From Enterobacter kobei (GTDB lineage Bacteria; Pseudomonadota; Gammaproteobacteria; Enterobacterales; Enterobacteriaceae): a DNA stretch of 64,000 nt. Both the position numbers and the translations under genes were made by a program. A model generated the notes under the pieces. The model did no database searches. It was not told the origin of the DNA and saw only the letters and a program-made list of their open reading frames with translations. Location of the stretch: positions 2,666,001 to 2,730,000 of the forward strand of contig NZ_CP017181.1 in NCBI RefSeq assembly GCF_001729765.1, given 5' to 3'. Positions 38,507 through 49,634 of this stretch are shown here, piece by piece (the first letter of the stretch is position 1; each line of letters begins with the position of its first letter).

Positions 38507-39316
38507 TTAATGCAGTGTAATTTGTTTGTGCGAGATCGCGTTGATCTGCGCGCGAATCATTTCGCTAATCGGATCTTCCGGGCACTGCTCAACGAAATAG
38601 CTCAGATCGTTCAGCGCAACGTGTTCGCAGTCGAGCTGGGCATAGATAAGCCCGCGGTCGCGAATTTCGTAGGGATCTTCCGGATTAAACTGCAGCAGCA
38701 CTTCGCTGGCACGCAAGGCCAGCTCCATCTGACGCTCTTCCATCAGCGCTGATTTCAGCGTATCCAGCAGCTTGCGGATTACTTCGGCGTTATCGGCCTC
38801 GTCGAGATCTTCGTTAAAGAGCTCGGCGACCGGGCTGATGTTGCCTTTCAGCCAGACGTCCAGCGTATGCTCATCCAGCGTATCGCCGTTAAACGGATTA
38901 ATGAGCCACATCTCGCCGTCCAGCCACTCCGCCCGCAGGATCATCTGCGTCGGGAAAATGACCGGCACCAGTGGAATATCAAGACGGTGCGCGACCCACA
39001 GCAAAATAGAGCCCAGCGCAACGGCGCTGCCCTGACGGTTTTTTAAGACCTGGTCCAGCCATAATGCGTCAGACAGGCGATACACGCCACGCGTGTCGCA
39101 GAAACCCCATTCGCCGTAGAAAAGCTCAAGCAGCTTCTCTAATTGCCAGTCCTGCGGGCGCGCCTGATTGATCTCTTCACGCGCCAGGCTGACCAGATTC
39201 TCCAGTTCATCGTAAACGTACTGCGACGTAAAATCGTCGCGTATCATCTCCGAAATCAGGATCATGCCATCGCAAAGCGGCACTTTATTAAATTCGAAAT
39301 CGGCTAAGGACTTCAT
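38507..39316 (-). CDS. sirB1: Transglutaminase-like/TPR protein SirB1
   Basis: SirB1 is a conserved protein of unknown biochemical function from the hemA-kdsA cluster. The 269-aa product has a transglutaminase-like N-terminal part (about 40-170, YGEWGFCDTRGVYRLSDALW) and C-terminal tetratricopeptide-like helices (ASEVLLQFNPEDPYEIRDRG). Length equals E. coli. Its usual partner sirB2 is reduced to a fragment just upstream. Confidence 0.93.
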   Translation of the reverse strand: MKSLADFEFNKVPLCDGMILISEMIRDDFTSQYVYDELENLVSLAREEINQARPQDWQLEKLLELFYGEWGFCDTRGVYRLSDALWLDQVLKNRQGSAVALGSILLWVAHRLDIPLVPVIFPTQMILRAEWLDGEMWLINPFNGDTLDEHTLDVWLKGNISPVAELFNEDLDEADNAEVIRKLLDTLKSALMEERQMELALRASEVLLQFNPEDPYEIRDRGLIYAQLDCEHVALNDLSYFVEQCPEDPISEMIRAQINAISHKQITLH

Positions 39317-39354
39317 GACTTACCCCAGTAACGCCCGAACGTACAGCTACCCCC

Positions 39355-39441
39355 GGGCGCGATAAAACTCAAAACAATGTAGATGATAACGCCAAACCGC
39401 CTTTCAGTCAGCCTTACGCCTTTATCAGTAAATGGCAGATA
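39355..39441 (-). pseudogene. sirB2: Remnant of sirB2
   Basis: The prmC-sirB1 gap is only 133 bp, too short for the roughly 130-codon sirB2 of E. coli. On the minus strand it reads YLPFTDKGVRLTERRFGVII and then YIVLSFIAP. This resembles the middle of E. coli SirB2 as I recall it (YPFT..., LTEKLFGVIIYIVLGFIA). The start and C-terminal membrane helices are missing. The product would not fold as the multi-helix membrane protein. Confidence 0.75.
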
Positions 39442-39449
39442 GCCTTGCT

Positions 39450-40280
39450 TCACGCCCACTGGCCTAGCGTCAACCGTTCATTACCGCCGTAGTCGCGGCA
39501 GGTTTCCACTGCGGTATAACCCGCTTGCGTAAACAGCGCACGTACGGCTTCCCCCTGCGTCCAGCCATGTTCCACCAGCAGCCAGCCGCCGGGAAGTAAA
39601 TGTTGCCGTGACGTTGTCACTATGTGATCAAGATCGGCTAACCCTGCGTTAGCCGCAACCAGCGCCGTCAATGGCTCGAAACGAACATCGCCCTGCGCAA
39701 GGTGCGGGTCGTGTTCGTCAATATACGGCGGGTTACTGACGATCATCTCGAACGAGCGAGTCTCCAGCGCGCTAAACCAGCTGCTTTGCAGCACGGTCAC
39801 GTTAGTCAGCCCAAGACGCGCCACGTTACGCTGCGCCAAGGTCACCGCGTCAGGCATCACATCCACTGCTGTCACATCGCAATCCGGACGCTCGCTGGCA
39901 AGCGCCAGCGCGATAGCACCCGTTCCTGTTCCGAGATCGAGAATGCGGCTGGCCGCAGCCGGCAAACGCGCCAGCGCCTGCTCCACCAGACATTCGGTAT
40001 CCGGGCGTGGAATCAGCGTTGCCGCTGAGACATAAAGCGGGAGCGACCAGAACTCACGTTCACCGACAAGATGCGCCACCGGCTCACCGTTTTTACGGCG
40101 GGCAAGCAGCGTAGCGAGCTGCGCTTGCTGCTCAGCGGTCAATGGCGTCTCACCGAATGCCAGCAGATACGTACGGGCTTTACCCGTTACATGCTCCAGC
40201 AAAATTTCGGCGTCGCGTTTTGGGCTTTCGCTTGCGGAAAGCTCACCGGCGGCCTCACGTAACCAGCGCTGAAAATCCAT
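39450..40280 (-). CDS. prmC: Release factor glutamine methyltransferase PrmC (HemK)
   Basis: PrmC methylates the Gln of the GGQ motif of RF1 and RF2. The 276-aa product has an N-terminal helical substrate domain (about 1-75), SAM-binding ILDLGTGTGAIALALA (about 113-128) and the catalytic SNPPYI motif (about 183-188). It overlaps prfA by one base, so it is translated with its own substrate. Confidence 0.96.
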   Translation of the reverse strand: MDFQRWLREAAGELSASESPKRDAEILLEHVTGKARTYLLAFGETPLTAEQQAQLATLLARRKNGEPVAHLVGEREFWSLPLYVSAATLIPRPDTECLVEQALARLPAAASRILDLGTGTGAIALALASERPDCDVTAVDVMPDAVTLAQRNVARLGLTNVTVLQSSWFSALETRSFEMIVSNPPYIDEHDPHLAQGDVRFEPLTALVAANAGLADLDHIVTTSRQHLLPGGWLLVEHGWTQGEAVRALFTQAGYTAVETCRDYGGNERLTLGQWA

Positions 40281-41362
40281 TATTCCTGCTCGGACAGCGC
40301 CGCCAGCTGGTCGGCCTGGTATTCCTGCACGATAGGCTCAATCAGCATATCCAGCTTCCCTTCCATCACCTCGTCCAGACGGTAAAGCGTCAGGTTAATG
40401 CGGTGGTCGGTCACGCGGCCCTGCGGGAAGTTGTAGGTACGGTTACGGTCGCTGCGATCGCCGCTGCCCAGCAGGTTACGACGCGTCGATGCTTCCGCCT
40501 GCTGGCGTTTCGCCATTTCGGCCGCGTGGATACGCGCACCCAGCACGGACAAGGCTTTGGCTTTGTTTTTATGCTGCGAACGCTCGTCCTGACACTCCAC
40601 CACAATACCGGTTGGCAGGTGAGTAATACGGATAGCGGAATCGGTGGTGTTAACGTGCTGGCCGCCCGCACCAGAGGAGCGGAAAGTGTCGATGCGCAGG
40701 TCCGCCGGGTTGATGTCCGGCAGTTCCGCTTCCGGCAGCTCTGGCATCACCGCCACTGTACAGGCAGAGGTATGAATACGCCCCTGAGATTCCGTAGCAG
40801 GCACGCGCTGCACGCGATGACCGCCAGATTCAAACTTCAGACGACCATACACGCCGTCGCCGCTGATCTTGGCGATAACCTCTTTATAGCCACCATGCTC
40901 GCCGTCGTTAGCGCTCATGATTTCCACGCGCCAGCGACGCGATTCAGCGTAGCGGCTGTACATGCGGAACAGATCCCCGGCAAACAGCGCCGCTTCGTCA
41001 CCGCCGGTACCGGCGCGGACTTCCACAAACGCGTTACGCTCGTCGTCCGGATCTTTTGGCAGCAGCAGCACCTGAAGCTGTTGCTCCATCTCTTCAGAAC
41101 GCGCTTTCGCATCCTGTAACTCTTCCTGCGCCATCTCGCGCATTTCAGGATCGTCGAGCATCATCTGCGCGGTTTCGATGTCTTCCTGAACCTGTCGCCA
41201 GTCGGTAAAGCATTTAGAAACATCACTTAACTGCGCGTACTCACGCGAGAGTGCGCGAAAACGTTCCTGGTCCGCAATGGTCCCGGCATCCCCGAGCAGC
41301 GCCTGGACTTCTTCATGGCGCTCGTGCAGAGCTTCCAGTTTAGCGACGATAGAAGGCTTCAT
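40280..41362 (-). CDS. prfA: Peptide chain release factor RF1
   Basis: RF1 recognises UAA and UAG stops and triggers peptide release. The 360-aa product carries the codon-recognition PAT motif (VPATESQ, about 185-191) and the catalytic GGQ ([12 protein letters not shown], about 230-241). The downstream gene prmC encodes its methylase. Confidence 0.98.
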   Translation of the reverse strand: MKPSIVAKLEALHERHEEVQALLGDAGTIADQERFRALSREYAQLSDVSKCFTDWRQVQEDIETAQMMLDDPEMREMAQEELQDAKARSEEMEQQLQVLLLPKDPDDERNAFVEVRAGTGGDEAALFAGDLFRMYSRYAESRRWRVEIMSANDGEHGGYKEVIAKISGDGVYGRLKFESGGHRVQRVPATESQGRIHTSACTVAVMPELPEAELPDINPADLRIDTFRSSGAGGQHVNTTDSAIRITHLPTGIVVECQDERSQHKNKAKALSVLGARIHAAEMAKRQQAEASTRRNLLGSGDRSDRNRTYNFPQGRVTDHRINLTLYRLDEVMEGKLDMLIEPIVQEYQADQLAALSEQE

Positions 41363-41403
41363 AGGCGTAAGTGCACCTTGTCTTAGAAAATGGGTATAGG
41401 GCG

Positions 41404-42660
41404 CTATTCCAGCCCGAGGCTGTTGCGCAGAATAGTCAGGCGTTCATCATCCCCGTCACGGGCAGCCTGTTGAAGAGATTTGGTTGGTGCATGGATCAGG
41501 CGGTTGGTCAGTTTCCACGCCAGATCCTGCATAATGGCCTGTGCGTCGCCGCCCTGTTCAAGGGCCGCTAACGCTTTGGCAGTCAGGTCATCACGCACCT
41601 GCTCCGCCTGCCCGCGATACTCGCGGATGGTCTCGCTGACGCTTTGCGCGCGCAGCCAGGCCATAAACTCGCTGGTTTCCTGCTCAACAATGGTTTCCGC
41701 CTGTACCGCCGCCGCTTTACGCTGAGCGAGGTTGTGCGAAATGATGCTTTGCAGGTCGTCAACGCTGTAAAGATAGGCGTTCGCCAGTTTACTGACTTCC
41801 GGTTCAACATCACGCGGGACGGCGATATCCACCAGCAGCATCGGCTGATTTCGACGCGACTTCAGCGCGCGTTCCACCATCCCTTTACCGATGATTGGCA
41901 GCGGGCTGGCGGTAGAACTGATAATAATGTCCGCCTCTTTCAGACGTTCATCGATGTCGCTCAGCGCAACCACTTCTGCGCCCACCTCATCCGCCAGAAC
42001 CTGCGCACGTTCGCGGGTGCGGTTCGCGATAATCATCTTTTTCACTTTATGCTCGCGCAGATGGCGCGCCACAAGTTCGATGGTTTCGCCCGCGCCCACC
42101 AGCATCACGGTGACGGTGGAAAGGGACTCAAAGATTTGACGTGCAAGGGTGCAGGCTGCGAAAGCAACAGAAACCGCACTGGCACCAATGTCGGTTTCGG
42201 TTCGCACACGCTTCGCCACGGAGAACGACTTCTGGAACATACGCTCCAGTTCACTGGCCTTCAAATGCCCTTTTTGCGAATCCGCAAAGGCTTTTTTCAC
42301 CTGACCGAGAATCTGCGGCTCGCCCAGCACCAGTGAATCCAGACCGCTGGCGACGCGCATCAGATGGCTGACCGCATCATTGTCCTGATGCCAGTACAGG
42401 CTATTACGCAGCTCGTCTTCGTTGAGATTGTGGTAGTCACATAACCAGCGGATCAGCGCTTCATGCAGATTATCCTGCTCTTCCACGCTTAAATATAGCT
42501 CGGTACGGTTGCACGTCGAGAGCACCACACCCCCTTGCACCATGGGTTGGGCAAGCAGGCTGTCCAGCGCCAGGTCAAGCGTATCCGGCGAAAACGTAAC
42601 GCGTTCTCGCAGCGAAACCGGGGCCGTTTTGTGGTTAATACCGAGTGCTAATAGGGTCAT
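41404..42660 (-). CDS. hemA: Glutamyl-tRNA reductase HemA
   Basis: HemA converts Glu-tRNA to glutamate-1-semialdehyde, the first step of C5 heme synthesis. The 418-aa product begins [20 protein letters not shown]. It has the catalytic Cys50 in [10 protein letters not shown] and an NADPH-binding domain ([17 protein letters not shown]). It is the first gene of the cluster running to kdsA and is divergent from lolB. Confidence 0.97.
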   Translation of the reverse strand: MTLLALGINHKTAPVSLRERVTFSPDTLDLALDSLLAQPMVQGGVVLSTCNRTELYLSVEEQDNLHEALIRWLCDYHNLNEDELRNSLYWHQDNDAVSHLMRVASGLDSLVLGEPQILGQVKKAFADSQKGHLKASELERMFQKSFSVAKRVRTETDIGASAVSVAFAACTLARQIFESLSTVTVMLVGAGETIELVARHLREHKVKKMIIANRTRERAQVLADEVGAEVVALSDIDERLKEADIIISSTASPLPIIGKGMVERALKSRRNQPMLLVDIAVPRDVEPEVSKLANAYLYSVDDLQSIISHNLAQRKAAAVQAETIVEQETSEFMAWLRAQSVSETIREYRGQAEQVRDDLTAKALAALEQGGDAQAIMQDLAWKLTNRLIHAPTKSLQQAARDGDDERLTILRNSLGLE

Positions 42661-42861
42661 GTTGAGCGGGAGTAGTACCAGCGTTAATAAGGTTAGCAGG
42701 ACGCATCATACAGGATGCGCGAGATCAATAAAAGAGACCGCCTCCTTTCGGAGTAATAGCTTACGCATTGCTTTGAGATAATTTGAACGTAGACGGTGGG
42801 ACTGCGGGACGCTAGCATTAACAGTTATAACTGCAACGTATCTCAAGGATTTGTCCTCATT
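42661..42861. promoter_or_regulatory. Divergent hemA/lolB promoter region
   Basis: About 200 bp separate the hemA and lolB start codons and must hold the promoters of both operons. I could not fix -10/-35 pairs with confidence. Confidence 0.5.
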
Positions 42862-43473
42862 ATGACCCGACTGATTCGCCTGCTGCCTCTGGCGGCACTG
42901 GTTCTGACCGCATGTACTGTCACCCAACCAAAAGGCCCGGGCAAAAGCCCTGATTCACCGCAGTGGCGTCAGCACCAGCAGGACGTCCGCAATTTGAGCC
43001 AGTATCAGACCCGCGGCGCCTTCGCCTATCTCTCTGATGAACAAAAAGTGTATGCGCGTTTCTTCTGGCAGCAAACCGGGCAGGACAACTATCGCCTGCT
43101 GCTGCTGAACCCGCTCGGCAGCACCGAACTGGAGCTTATCGCCAAACCGGGCGAAGCGCAGATCACCGACAATAAAGGCCAGCACTACACCGCGACCGAT
43201 GCCGAAGAGATGATTGGCAAGCTGACCGGGATGCCGATCCCGCTGAACAGCCTGCGCCAGTGGATCCTCGGCCTGCCGGGTGACGCCACCGACTACACCC
43301 TGGACGATCGGTACCGTCTGAGCCAGGTCAACTACACCCAGAATGGCAAAACCTGGAAAGTGGTATACAACGACTATGACAGCAAGAGTAAACCATCGCT
43401 GCCATCAAATATGGAGCTGACACAGGGCAGCCAGCGCATCAAGCTCAAAATGGATAACTGGATCGTTAAATGA
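42862..43473 (+). CDS. lolB: Outer-membrane lipoprotein receptor LolB
   Basis: LolB accepts lipoproteins from LolA and inserts them in the outer membrane. The 203-aa product has a lipoprotein signal ending VLTAC (lipid-anchored Cys at about residue 18) and the LolA/LolB half-barrel. I chose the ATG at 42862 ([14 protein letters not shown]). An in-frame ATG 22 codons upstream would put a hydrophilic stretch before the signal. ispE overlaps its stop. Confidence 0.95.
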   Translation: MTRLIRLLPLAALVLTACTVTQPKGPGKSPDSPQWRQHQQDVRNLSQYQTRGAFAYLSDEQKVYARFFWQQTGQDNYRLLLLNPLGSTELELIAKPGEAQITDNKGQHYTATDAEEMIGKLTGMPIPLNSLRQWILGLPGDATDYTLDDRYRLSQVNYTQNGKTWKVVYNDYDSKSKPSLPSNMELTQGSQRIKLKMDNWIVK

Positions 43474-44339
43474 TGACCCACTGGCCTTCTCCGGCAAAAC
43501 TGAACCTGTTTTTATATATCACCGGTCAGCGTGCTGACGGCTACCATACCCTGCAAACGCTGTTTCAGTTTATTGACTATGGCGACACGATCGCCATTGA
43601 GCCGCGTCAGGACGGGCAGATTTGTCTCCTGACACCGGTCGAAGGCGTGGCGCATGAAGACAACCTGATTGTGCGTGCCGCGCGCCTGCTGATGAAAGCG
43701 GCAGCGGAGTCGGGGCGGCTGCCCGCGGGAATCGGTGCGGACATCAGTATAGAGAAGCGCCTGCCGATGGGCGGCGGTCTGGGCGGCGGCTCATCTAACG
43801 CCGCCACGGTGCTGGTTGCCCTGAATCACCTCTGGGGCAGCGGGCTGTCGCAGGACGAACTGGCCGCCCTGGGCTTGACACTGGGCGCGGATGTTCCGGT
43901 GTTTGTTCGCGGTCATGCGGCCTTTGCCGAGGGCGTGGGGGAAATCCTCTCCCCGGTCAACCCGCCGGAAAAATGGTATCTGGTTGCTCACCCCGGCGTG
44001 AGCATTCCGACCCCGGTCATCTTTAAAGATCCTGACCTGAAAAGAAATACCCCGATTCGGTCAATAGAAACGTTATTAAATTGTGAATTCAGCAACGATT
44101 GCGAGGATATCGCAAGAAAACGTTTTCGCGAGGTTGATGCGGTGCTTTCCTGGCTGTTAGAATACGCGCCGTCGCGCCTGACTGGTACAGGGGCCTGTGT
44201 CTTTGCTGAATTTGACACCGAATCCGCCGCTCGTCAGGTGCTTGAGCAAGCGCCGGATTGGCTGCATGGTTTTGTAGCGCGTGGGATGAACATCTCCCCC
44301 CTACAGCAGGCCATTCTGGCGCAGACTGAGTTTCGGTGA
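43470..44339 (+). CDS. ispE: 4-diphosphocytidyl-2-C-methyl-D-erythritol kinase IspE
   Basis: IspE phosphorylates CDP-methylerythritol in the MEP isoprenoid pathway. The 289-aa GHMP-family kinase begins [17 protein letters not shown] and has the ATP-binding [15 protein letters not shown] (about 94-108) and C-terminal [10 protein letters not shown]. It overlaps lolB by 4 bp (ATGA), indicating coupling. The C-terminus is slightly longer than in E. coli. Confidence 0.96.
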   Translation: MMTHWPSPAKLNLFLYITGQRADGYHTLQTLFQFIDYGDTIAIEPRQDGQICLLTPVEGVAHEDNLIVRAARLLMKAAAESGRLPAGIGADISIEKRLPMGGGLGGGSSNAATVLVALNHLWGSGLSQDELAALGLTLGADVPVFVRGHAAFAEGVGEILSPVNPPEKWYLVAHPGVSIPTPVIFKDPDLKRNTPIRSIETLLNCEFSNDCEDIARKRFREVDAVLSWLLEYAPSRLTGTGACVFAEFDTESAARQVLEQAPDWLHGFVARGMNISPLQQAILAQTEFR

Positions 44340-44395
44340 CAACGTCACCCTGTTCCAGACGTTGCATCGCGCTCTTTAATACACCGCCTGGATAG

Positions 44396-45412
<1,017 letters not shown>

Positions 45413-45424
45413 TCGAACACGGCC

Positions 45425-45452
45425 GAAAAACCCGCTGCGGCGGGTTTTTTTG
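45425..45452 (+). terminator. prs intrinsic terminator
   Basis: AAACCCGC and GCGGGTTT arms followed by a T-run lie 12 bp after the prs stop. Confidence 0.92.
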
Positions 45453-45536
45453 TCTTTAGGTTTTATTTGTATGATTAATGCCTCCTTCACCTGCCATTCA
45501 TATGACAGATGATGCGCACTCGGATGATAGATAATT

Positions 45537-47216
45537 GTGAAAAACGTAGCCTCCTCACATGTTCTGCCCTTTCGCGCCCTCATCGACGCTTGCTGGAAAG
45601 AGAAGTACACCTCGTCACGTTTTGTCCGTGACCTGATTGCCGGGATCACCGTCGGCATTATCGCCATACCGCTGGCGATGGCGCTGGCGATTGGTAGCGG
45701 CGTTGCACCACAGTACGGCCTCTACACCTCGGCCGTTGCCGGGATTGTCATCGCCCTGACCGGTGGTTCACGCTTCAGCGTCTCTGGCCCGACCGCCGCT
45801 TTTGTGGTGATCCTCTACCCGGTTTCGCAACAGTTTGGTCTTGCAGGCCTGCTGGTTGCCACCCTGATGTCAGGCCTGTTTTTGATTCTCTTTGGCCTGG
45901 CCCGCTTTGGCCGCCTGATTGAGTACATTCCCCTTTCCGTCACGCTCGGGTTCACCTCAGGGATCGGGATCACCATCGGAACCATGCAGATCAAAGATTT
46001 TCTCGGTCTGCAGATGCCTCACGTACCGGAACATTATCTGCAAAAAGTGGGCGCGCTGTTTATGGCACTGCCTACGGCCAACCTGGGCGACGCCGCCATC
46101 GGGATTGTGACGCTGGGTACGCTGATCGTCTGGCCTCGTTTAGGGATTCGTCTGCCGGGTCACCTTCCCGCGCTGCTGCTGGGTTGCGCAGTAATGGCAA
46201 TCGTCAATATGTTCGGTGGTCATGTCGCGACGATCGGCTCGCAGTTCCAATATGTGCTGGCGGACGGTTCTCAGGGTAGCGGCATTCCGCAACTGTTACC
46301 GCAACTGGTACTGCCGTGGGACATGCCTGGCTCCAGCTTTACCTTAAGCTGGGATTCCCTGCGCGCCTTGCTTCCCGCCGCATTCTCTATGGCAATGCTG
46401 GGGGCCATTGAATCGCTGCTCTGTGCCGTCGTGCTCGACGGCATGACCGGCACCAAACATAAAGCCAACAGCGAACTGGTCGGTCAGGGGTTAGGCAATC
46501 TCATCGCCCCGTTCTTTGGCGGTATTACCGCAACGGCAGCCATCGCCCGTTCAGCGGCGAACGTGCGCGCGGGAGCAACCTCCCCCGTTTCGGCGGTTAT
46601 CCACTCCGTGCTGGTGATCCTCGCTCTGCTGATCCTTGCCCCGCTGCTCTCCTGGCTGCCGCTTTCCGCTATGGCCGCGCTGCTGCTGATGGTGGCCTGG
46701 AATATGAGTGAGGCGCATAAGGTGGTCAACCTGCTGCGTCGTGCACCAAAAGACGACATCATCGTAATGTTGATCTGTATGTCGCTGACGGTTCTGTTCG
46801 ATATGGTTATCGCCATCAGCGTCGGGATCGTGCTGGCTTCCCTGCTGTTTATGCGCCGCATTGCACAGATGACGCGCCTTTCGCCGGTCAACGTAGAGGT
46901 GCCTGATGATGTGCTGGTGCTGCGCGTAATTGGCCCGCTGTTCTTCGCCGCGGCGGAAGGCCTGTTCAGCGAACTGGAAACCCGCATCGCTGGCAAACGG
47001 ATTGTGGTATTGAAATGGGATGCCGTACCGGTACTGGATGCCGGTGGCCTGGACGCCTTCCAGCGCTTCGTACAACGTCTGCCGGAAGGCTGCGAGCTGC
47101 GGGTGAGTAACCTGGAATTCCAGCCGCTGCGCACCATGGCGCGCGCGGGCGTACAGCCGATCCCTGGCCGACTCTCTTTCTACCCTAACCGGGAAGCGGC
47201 GTTAGCGGATCTGTGA
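45537..47216 (+). CDS. dauA: C4-dicarboxylate transporter DauA (SLC26/SulP family, YchM)
   Basis: DauA takes up succinate and other C4-dicarboxylates aerobically at acidic pH. The 559-aa product has a SulP membrane domain (about 30-435) and a C-terminal cytoplasmic STAS domain (about 440-550, [19 protein letters not shown]). Start is the GTG at 45537, giving the same length as E. coli. Its stop overlaps the convergent regulator pseudogene by 15 bp. Confidence 0.94.
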   Translation: MKNVASSHVLPFRALIDACWKEKYTSSRFVRDLIAGITVGIIAIPLAMALAIGSGVAPQYGLYTSAVAGIVIALTGGSRFSVSGPTAAFVVILYPVSQQFGLAGLLVATLMSGLFLILFGLARFGRLIEYIPLSVTLGFTSGIGITIGTMQIKDFLGLQMPHVPEHYLQKVGALFMALPTANLGDAAIGIVTLGTLIVWPRLGIRLPGHLPALLLGCAVMAIVNMFGGHVATIGSQFQYVLADGSQGSGIPQLLPQLVLPWDMPGSSFTLSWDSLRALLPAAFSMAMLGAIESLLCAVVLDGMTGTKHKANSELVGQGLGNLIAPFFGGITATAAIARSAANVRAGATSPVSAVIHSVLVILALLILAPLLSWLPLSAMAALLLMVAWNMSEAHKVVNLLRRAPKDDIIVMLICMSLTVLFDMVIAISVGIVLASLLFMRRIAQMTRLSPVNVEVPDDVLVLRVIGPLFFAAAEGLFSELETRIAGKRIVVLKWDAVPVLDAGGLDAFQRFVQRLPEGCELRVSNLEFQPLRTMARAGVQPIPGRLSFYPNREAALADL

Positions 47217-48253
47217 TTCACCTGATGCGGTGAAACGTCTCTGCATCATTATCCCGATGGCCTGCTGGAGCCATGCAAGCACAGCAGGCGACATCCATGT
47301 TCCTTTCATCAGCTGCGGCTCCTGCTGCATGGCCGCGCGAAACTTTTGCTGGGTTTCCGGGTTTGTTCCCGCATACGACTGGAATAACGCCAGCCAGTTT
47401 TCAGCCAGCTTTTGCGCCTCCTCACAGGCAGGATCGATACTTTTCCGCTGCGCCTGATGCAGTTTCGCCACCAGCGGCGGCCACTCCATCATGCGGTCAA
47501 AGTAGTGTGCCCTGGTAAAGGCCATCTCTTCGGCGGTGAGATACTTCTCCCATATGTTGAGCTTAGATTCAGCAAACGCCCGGGTAATGTACTCCGTCAT
47601 CTCCGGCGTGATGCCAGTCTGCGCCTGCATTTGCGGCTCAACGCTGTGCATTTCGTTCAGCCGGGTAAGAAACTCCGGCTTGCCCGCCGTGTCCTGCTCC
47701 AGGCGTTCCATCCAGCGCGTCGCCAGCTCCATGGCTCGCGCATCCGTAACGGGGATATGTTGCTCCAGAAGTATGTTGGCCTCTGTAACCAGCCCTGACC
47801 AGATAGCCGCCAGTGCCTCCTTCTGCACCGCAAACGGCAGCTTCTGTAACTCTTCTTTGCTAAACCAGCGATCGTACATATTCATTAACTCCAGCGTCTG
47901 TAGCCAGGATTCCAGATCCGGCGTCGCATCGTCGCGAAGCCCGGTGCGCAGTTCCACCAGCCGGTCGCGCAGCGTATGTATGCTGCAAAGCTGTTTATCC
48001 AACAGCGTGATTTGCGCATCGAGTAAAACGACAGCGACGCCTGTTCCAGAAAATCCCTGATTTCAGCAAGTTCCAGCCCCGCTTTTGCCAGCGTCTGGAT
48101 CATGTGCAGACGCTGGACATCTGCCAGGTTGTAAAGCCGGTAACCTGCCGCACTTCTGGCAGAAGGCAGCAACAACCCTGTTTGCTCATAGTGATGCAAT
48201 GTCCGCACGGTGATCCCGGCCCGTTTCGCAAGCTCACCCACCTGAATCAACAT
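47202..48253 (-). pseudogene. Frameshifted MerR/TipA-like transcriptional regulator
   Basis: An N-terminal MerR helix-turn-helix frame starts at 48253 (MLIQVGELAKRAGITVRTLH). A TipAS-like ligand-binding domain is in another frame (from about 48018 to 47202, ending ASGESQIR). Frame 1 reads FLEQASLSF and then goes off-family. Adding one T to the TTTT run near 48025 restores [20 protein letters not shown] and a full protein of about 350 aa. So this is a one-base deletion in a homopolymer, a phase-variable run or an assembly error. TipA-type proteins sense thiopeptides and other drugs. Confidence 0.85.
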
Positions 48254-48284
48254 AATTGCTCCTTTTTACTTTGCCAGTGCACAC

Positions 48285-48315
48285 ACTCTGGAGCCTTACG
48301 TTACGTGAGGGTCAA
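48285..48315 (-). promoter_or_regulatory. MerR-type promoter/operator
   Basis: On the minus strand TTGACC (48310-48315) is followed after 19 bp by CAGAGT (48285-48290). The long spacer holds the dyad CTCACGTAACGTAAG (48295-48309). This is the layout MerR proteins act on and suggests self-regulation of the downstream gene. Confidence 0.6.
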
Positions 48316-48325
48316 TACTACATGC

Positions 48326-48353
48326 AAAAAAAAACGACTCCCTTGGGAGTCGT
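48326..48353 (-). terminator. ychH intrinsic terminator
   Basis: Minus-strand ACGACTCCC and GGGAGTCGT arms precede a nine-T run, 20 bp after the ychH stop. Confidence 0.92.
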
Positions 48354-48373
48354 TCGGTGTTCTTTATCAGGTA

Positions 48374-48649
48374 CTAGCTGTGCTTATGCTGATCCCTGCG
48401 ACAACGTTTATCATAATGGCGCACCCACCAGTATTTATCGCAGACTTCCTCATGTCCGCTCACGCGCGCCCCGGCAAGCCACAATACTGCACCGAGGAAA
48501 ATGCTCAGTACCGCGCCATGCGCGAAGTATTGCGGGAGATCAAGCTGCGGCAATTGGTTTAAAATTGAATAACCCACGCCGACAACCATCACGAACAGCC
48601 CCAACCCCATCAGCACGTTACCGAGTAACGAAGCGTTTTTGCGTTTCAT
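48374..48649 (-). CDS. ychH: Stress-induced inner-membrane protein YchH
   Basis: YchH is a small membrane protein of unknown mechanism, reported as stress-induced in E. coli. The 91-aa product has two membrane helices (about 11-31 and 44-62) and a basic, His-rich tail (DKRCRRDQHKHS). It is divergent from pth, with a CRP-like site between them. Confidence 0.9.
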   Translation of the reverse strand: MKRKNASLLGNVLMGLGLFVMVVGVGYSILNQLPQLDLPQYFAHGAVLSIFLGAVLWLAGARVSGHEEVCDKYWWVRHYDKRCRRDQHKHS

Positions 48650-48733
48650 GTGTCACCTCCGGAACTTTGGGTTGTCAGGGGAAAAGCCCCTAATCCTTGT
48701 GTGTAAAGTATAGACAACGCCCCTTTTATGAGT

Positions 48734-48749
48734 TGCGTGAATGATCACA
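48734..48749 (-). promoter_or_regulatory. Possible CRP site between ychH and pth
   Basis: TGCGTGAATGATCACA has one perfect half-site (TCACA) and one weak half (TGCGT) at the right spacing, about 90 bp upstream of ychH. Control of ychH by CRP is known in E. coli; the site here is imperfect. Confidence 0.4.
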
Positions 48750-48923
48750 TTTACGGATAACTCCCAAACAAAAGTTTACAAATAAGGCGTTGAACAGCTT
48801 GAAATTCTAATTGTTCAGATGAGTAATTATTCGACTTTCGCCGTGACGATTGCAGAATTTTGTCAAGCGGCGCGCCAGACAGTAAACTACGCGCCAGATC
48901 TGGAACCCATTAGGAATTGAATC

Positions 48924-49508
48924 GTGACGATTAAACTGATTGTCGGCCTCGCCAACCCGGGCGCAGAATATGCGGCCACTCGCCACAATGCCGGGGTATG
49001 GTATGTTGATCTGCTGGCCGAGCGGTTGCGTGCTCCCCTGCGCGAAGAACCTAAATTCTTCGGCTATACCTCACGTATCAACCTTGCTGGCGCAGATGTG
49101 CGCCTGCTGGTACCCACCACCTTTATGAACCTGAGCGGTAAAGCCGTGGCGGCAATGGCAACGTTTTATCGCATCAATCCGGATGAAATTCTGGTGGCTC
49201 ACGATGAGCTGGACCTCCCACCCGGCGTGGCAAAATTCAAACTGGGCGGCGGGCACGGGGGCCATAACGGTCTGAAAGATATTATCAGCAAGCTGGGCAA
49301 TAACCCGAATTTCCACCGTTTGCGCGTAGGAATCGGCCATCCGGGCGATAAAAACAAAGTTGTTGGTTTTGTGTTAGGTAAGCCCCCGGTTTCTGAGCAG
49401 AAACTGATTGACGAGGCGGTAGACGAAGCGGTGCGCTGCACTGAAATCTGGCTGAAAGATGGCTTAACCAAAGCGACAAACCGCCTGCACGCTTTCAAAG
49501 CGCAATAA
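48924..49508 (+). CDS. pth: Peptidyl-tRNA hydrolase
   Basis: Pth recycles peptidyl-tRNA dropped from ribosomes. The 194-aa product starts at GTG 48924 ([20 protein letters not shown]). It has the catalytic His in RHNAG (about residue 21), the Asn in FMNLSG and the Asp in AHDELDLP. It precedes ychF, as in E. coli. Confidence 0.97.
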   Translation: MTIKLIVGLANPGAEYAATRHNAGVWYVDLLAERLRAPLREEPKFFGYTSRINLAGADVRLLVPTTFMNLSGKAVAAMATFYRINPDEILVAHDELDLPPGVAKFKLGGGHGGHNGLKDIISKLGNNPNFHRLRVGIGHPGDKNKVVGFVLGKPPVSEQKLIDEAVDEAVRCTEIWLKDGLTKATNRLHAFKAQ

Positions 49509-49634
49509 TCCGCCCGATACGGCTTTTTTACCGCGCGTGATGCGGGTTACGTGTATAATAGGCAGAGTTATTTACTTTTCATCAATCGGTTATCGTTAAC
49601 GGATTGATTATCAAGATATTAAGGTGATTTAGAA

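Noticed and set aside
48025..48060. Programmed -1 frameshifting in the MerR/TipA-like gene
   Set aside because: The site reads G TTT TAC, not a proper X-XXY-YYZ slippery heptamer, and MerR/TipA proteins are not known to need frameshifting. A one-base deletion is simpler.
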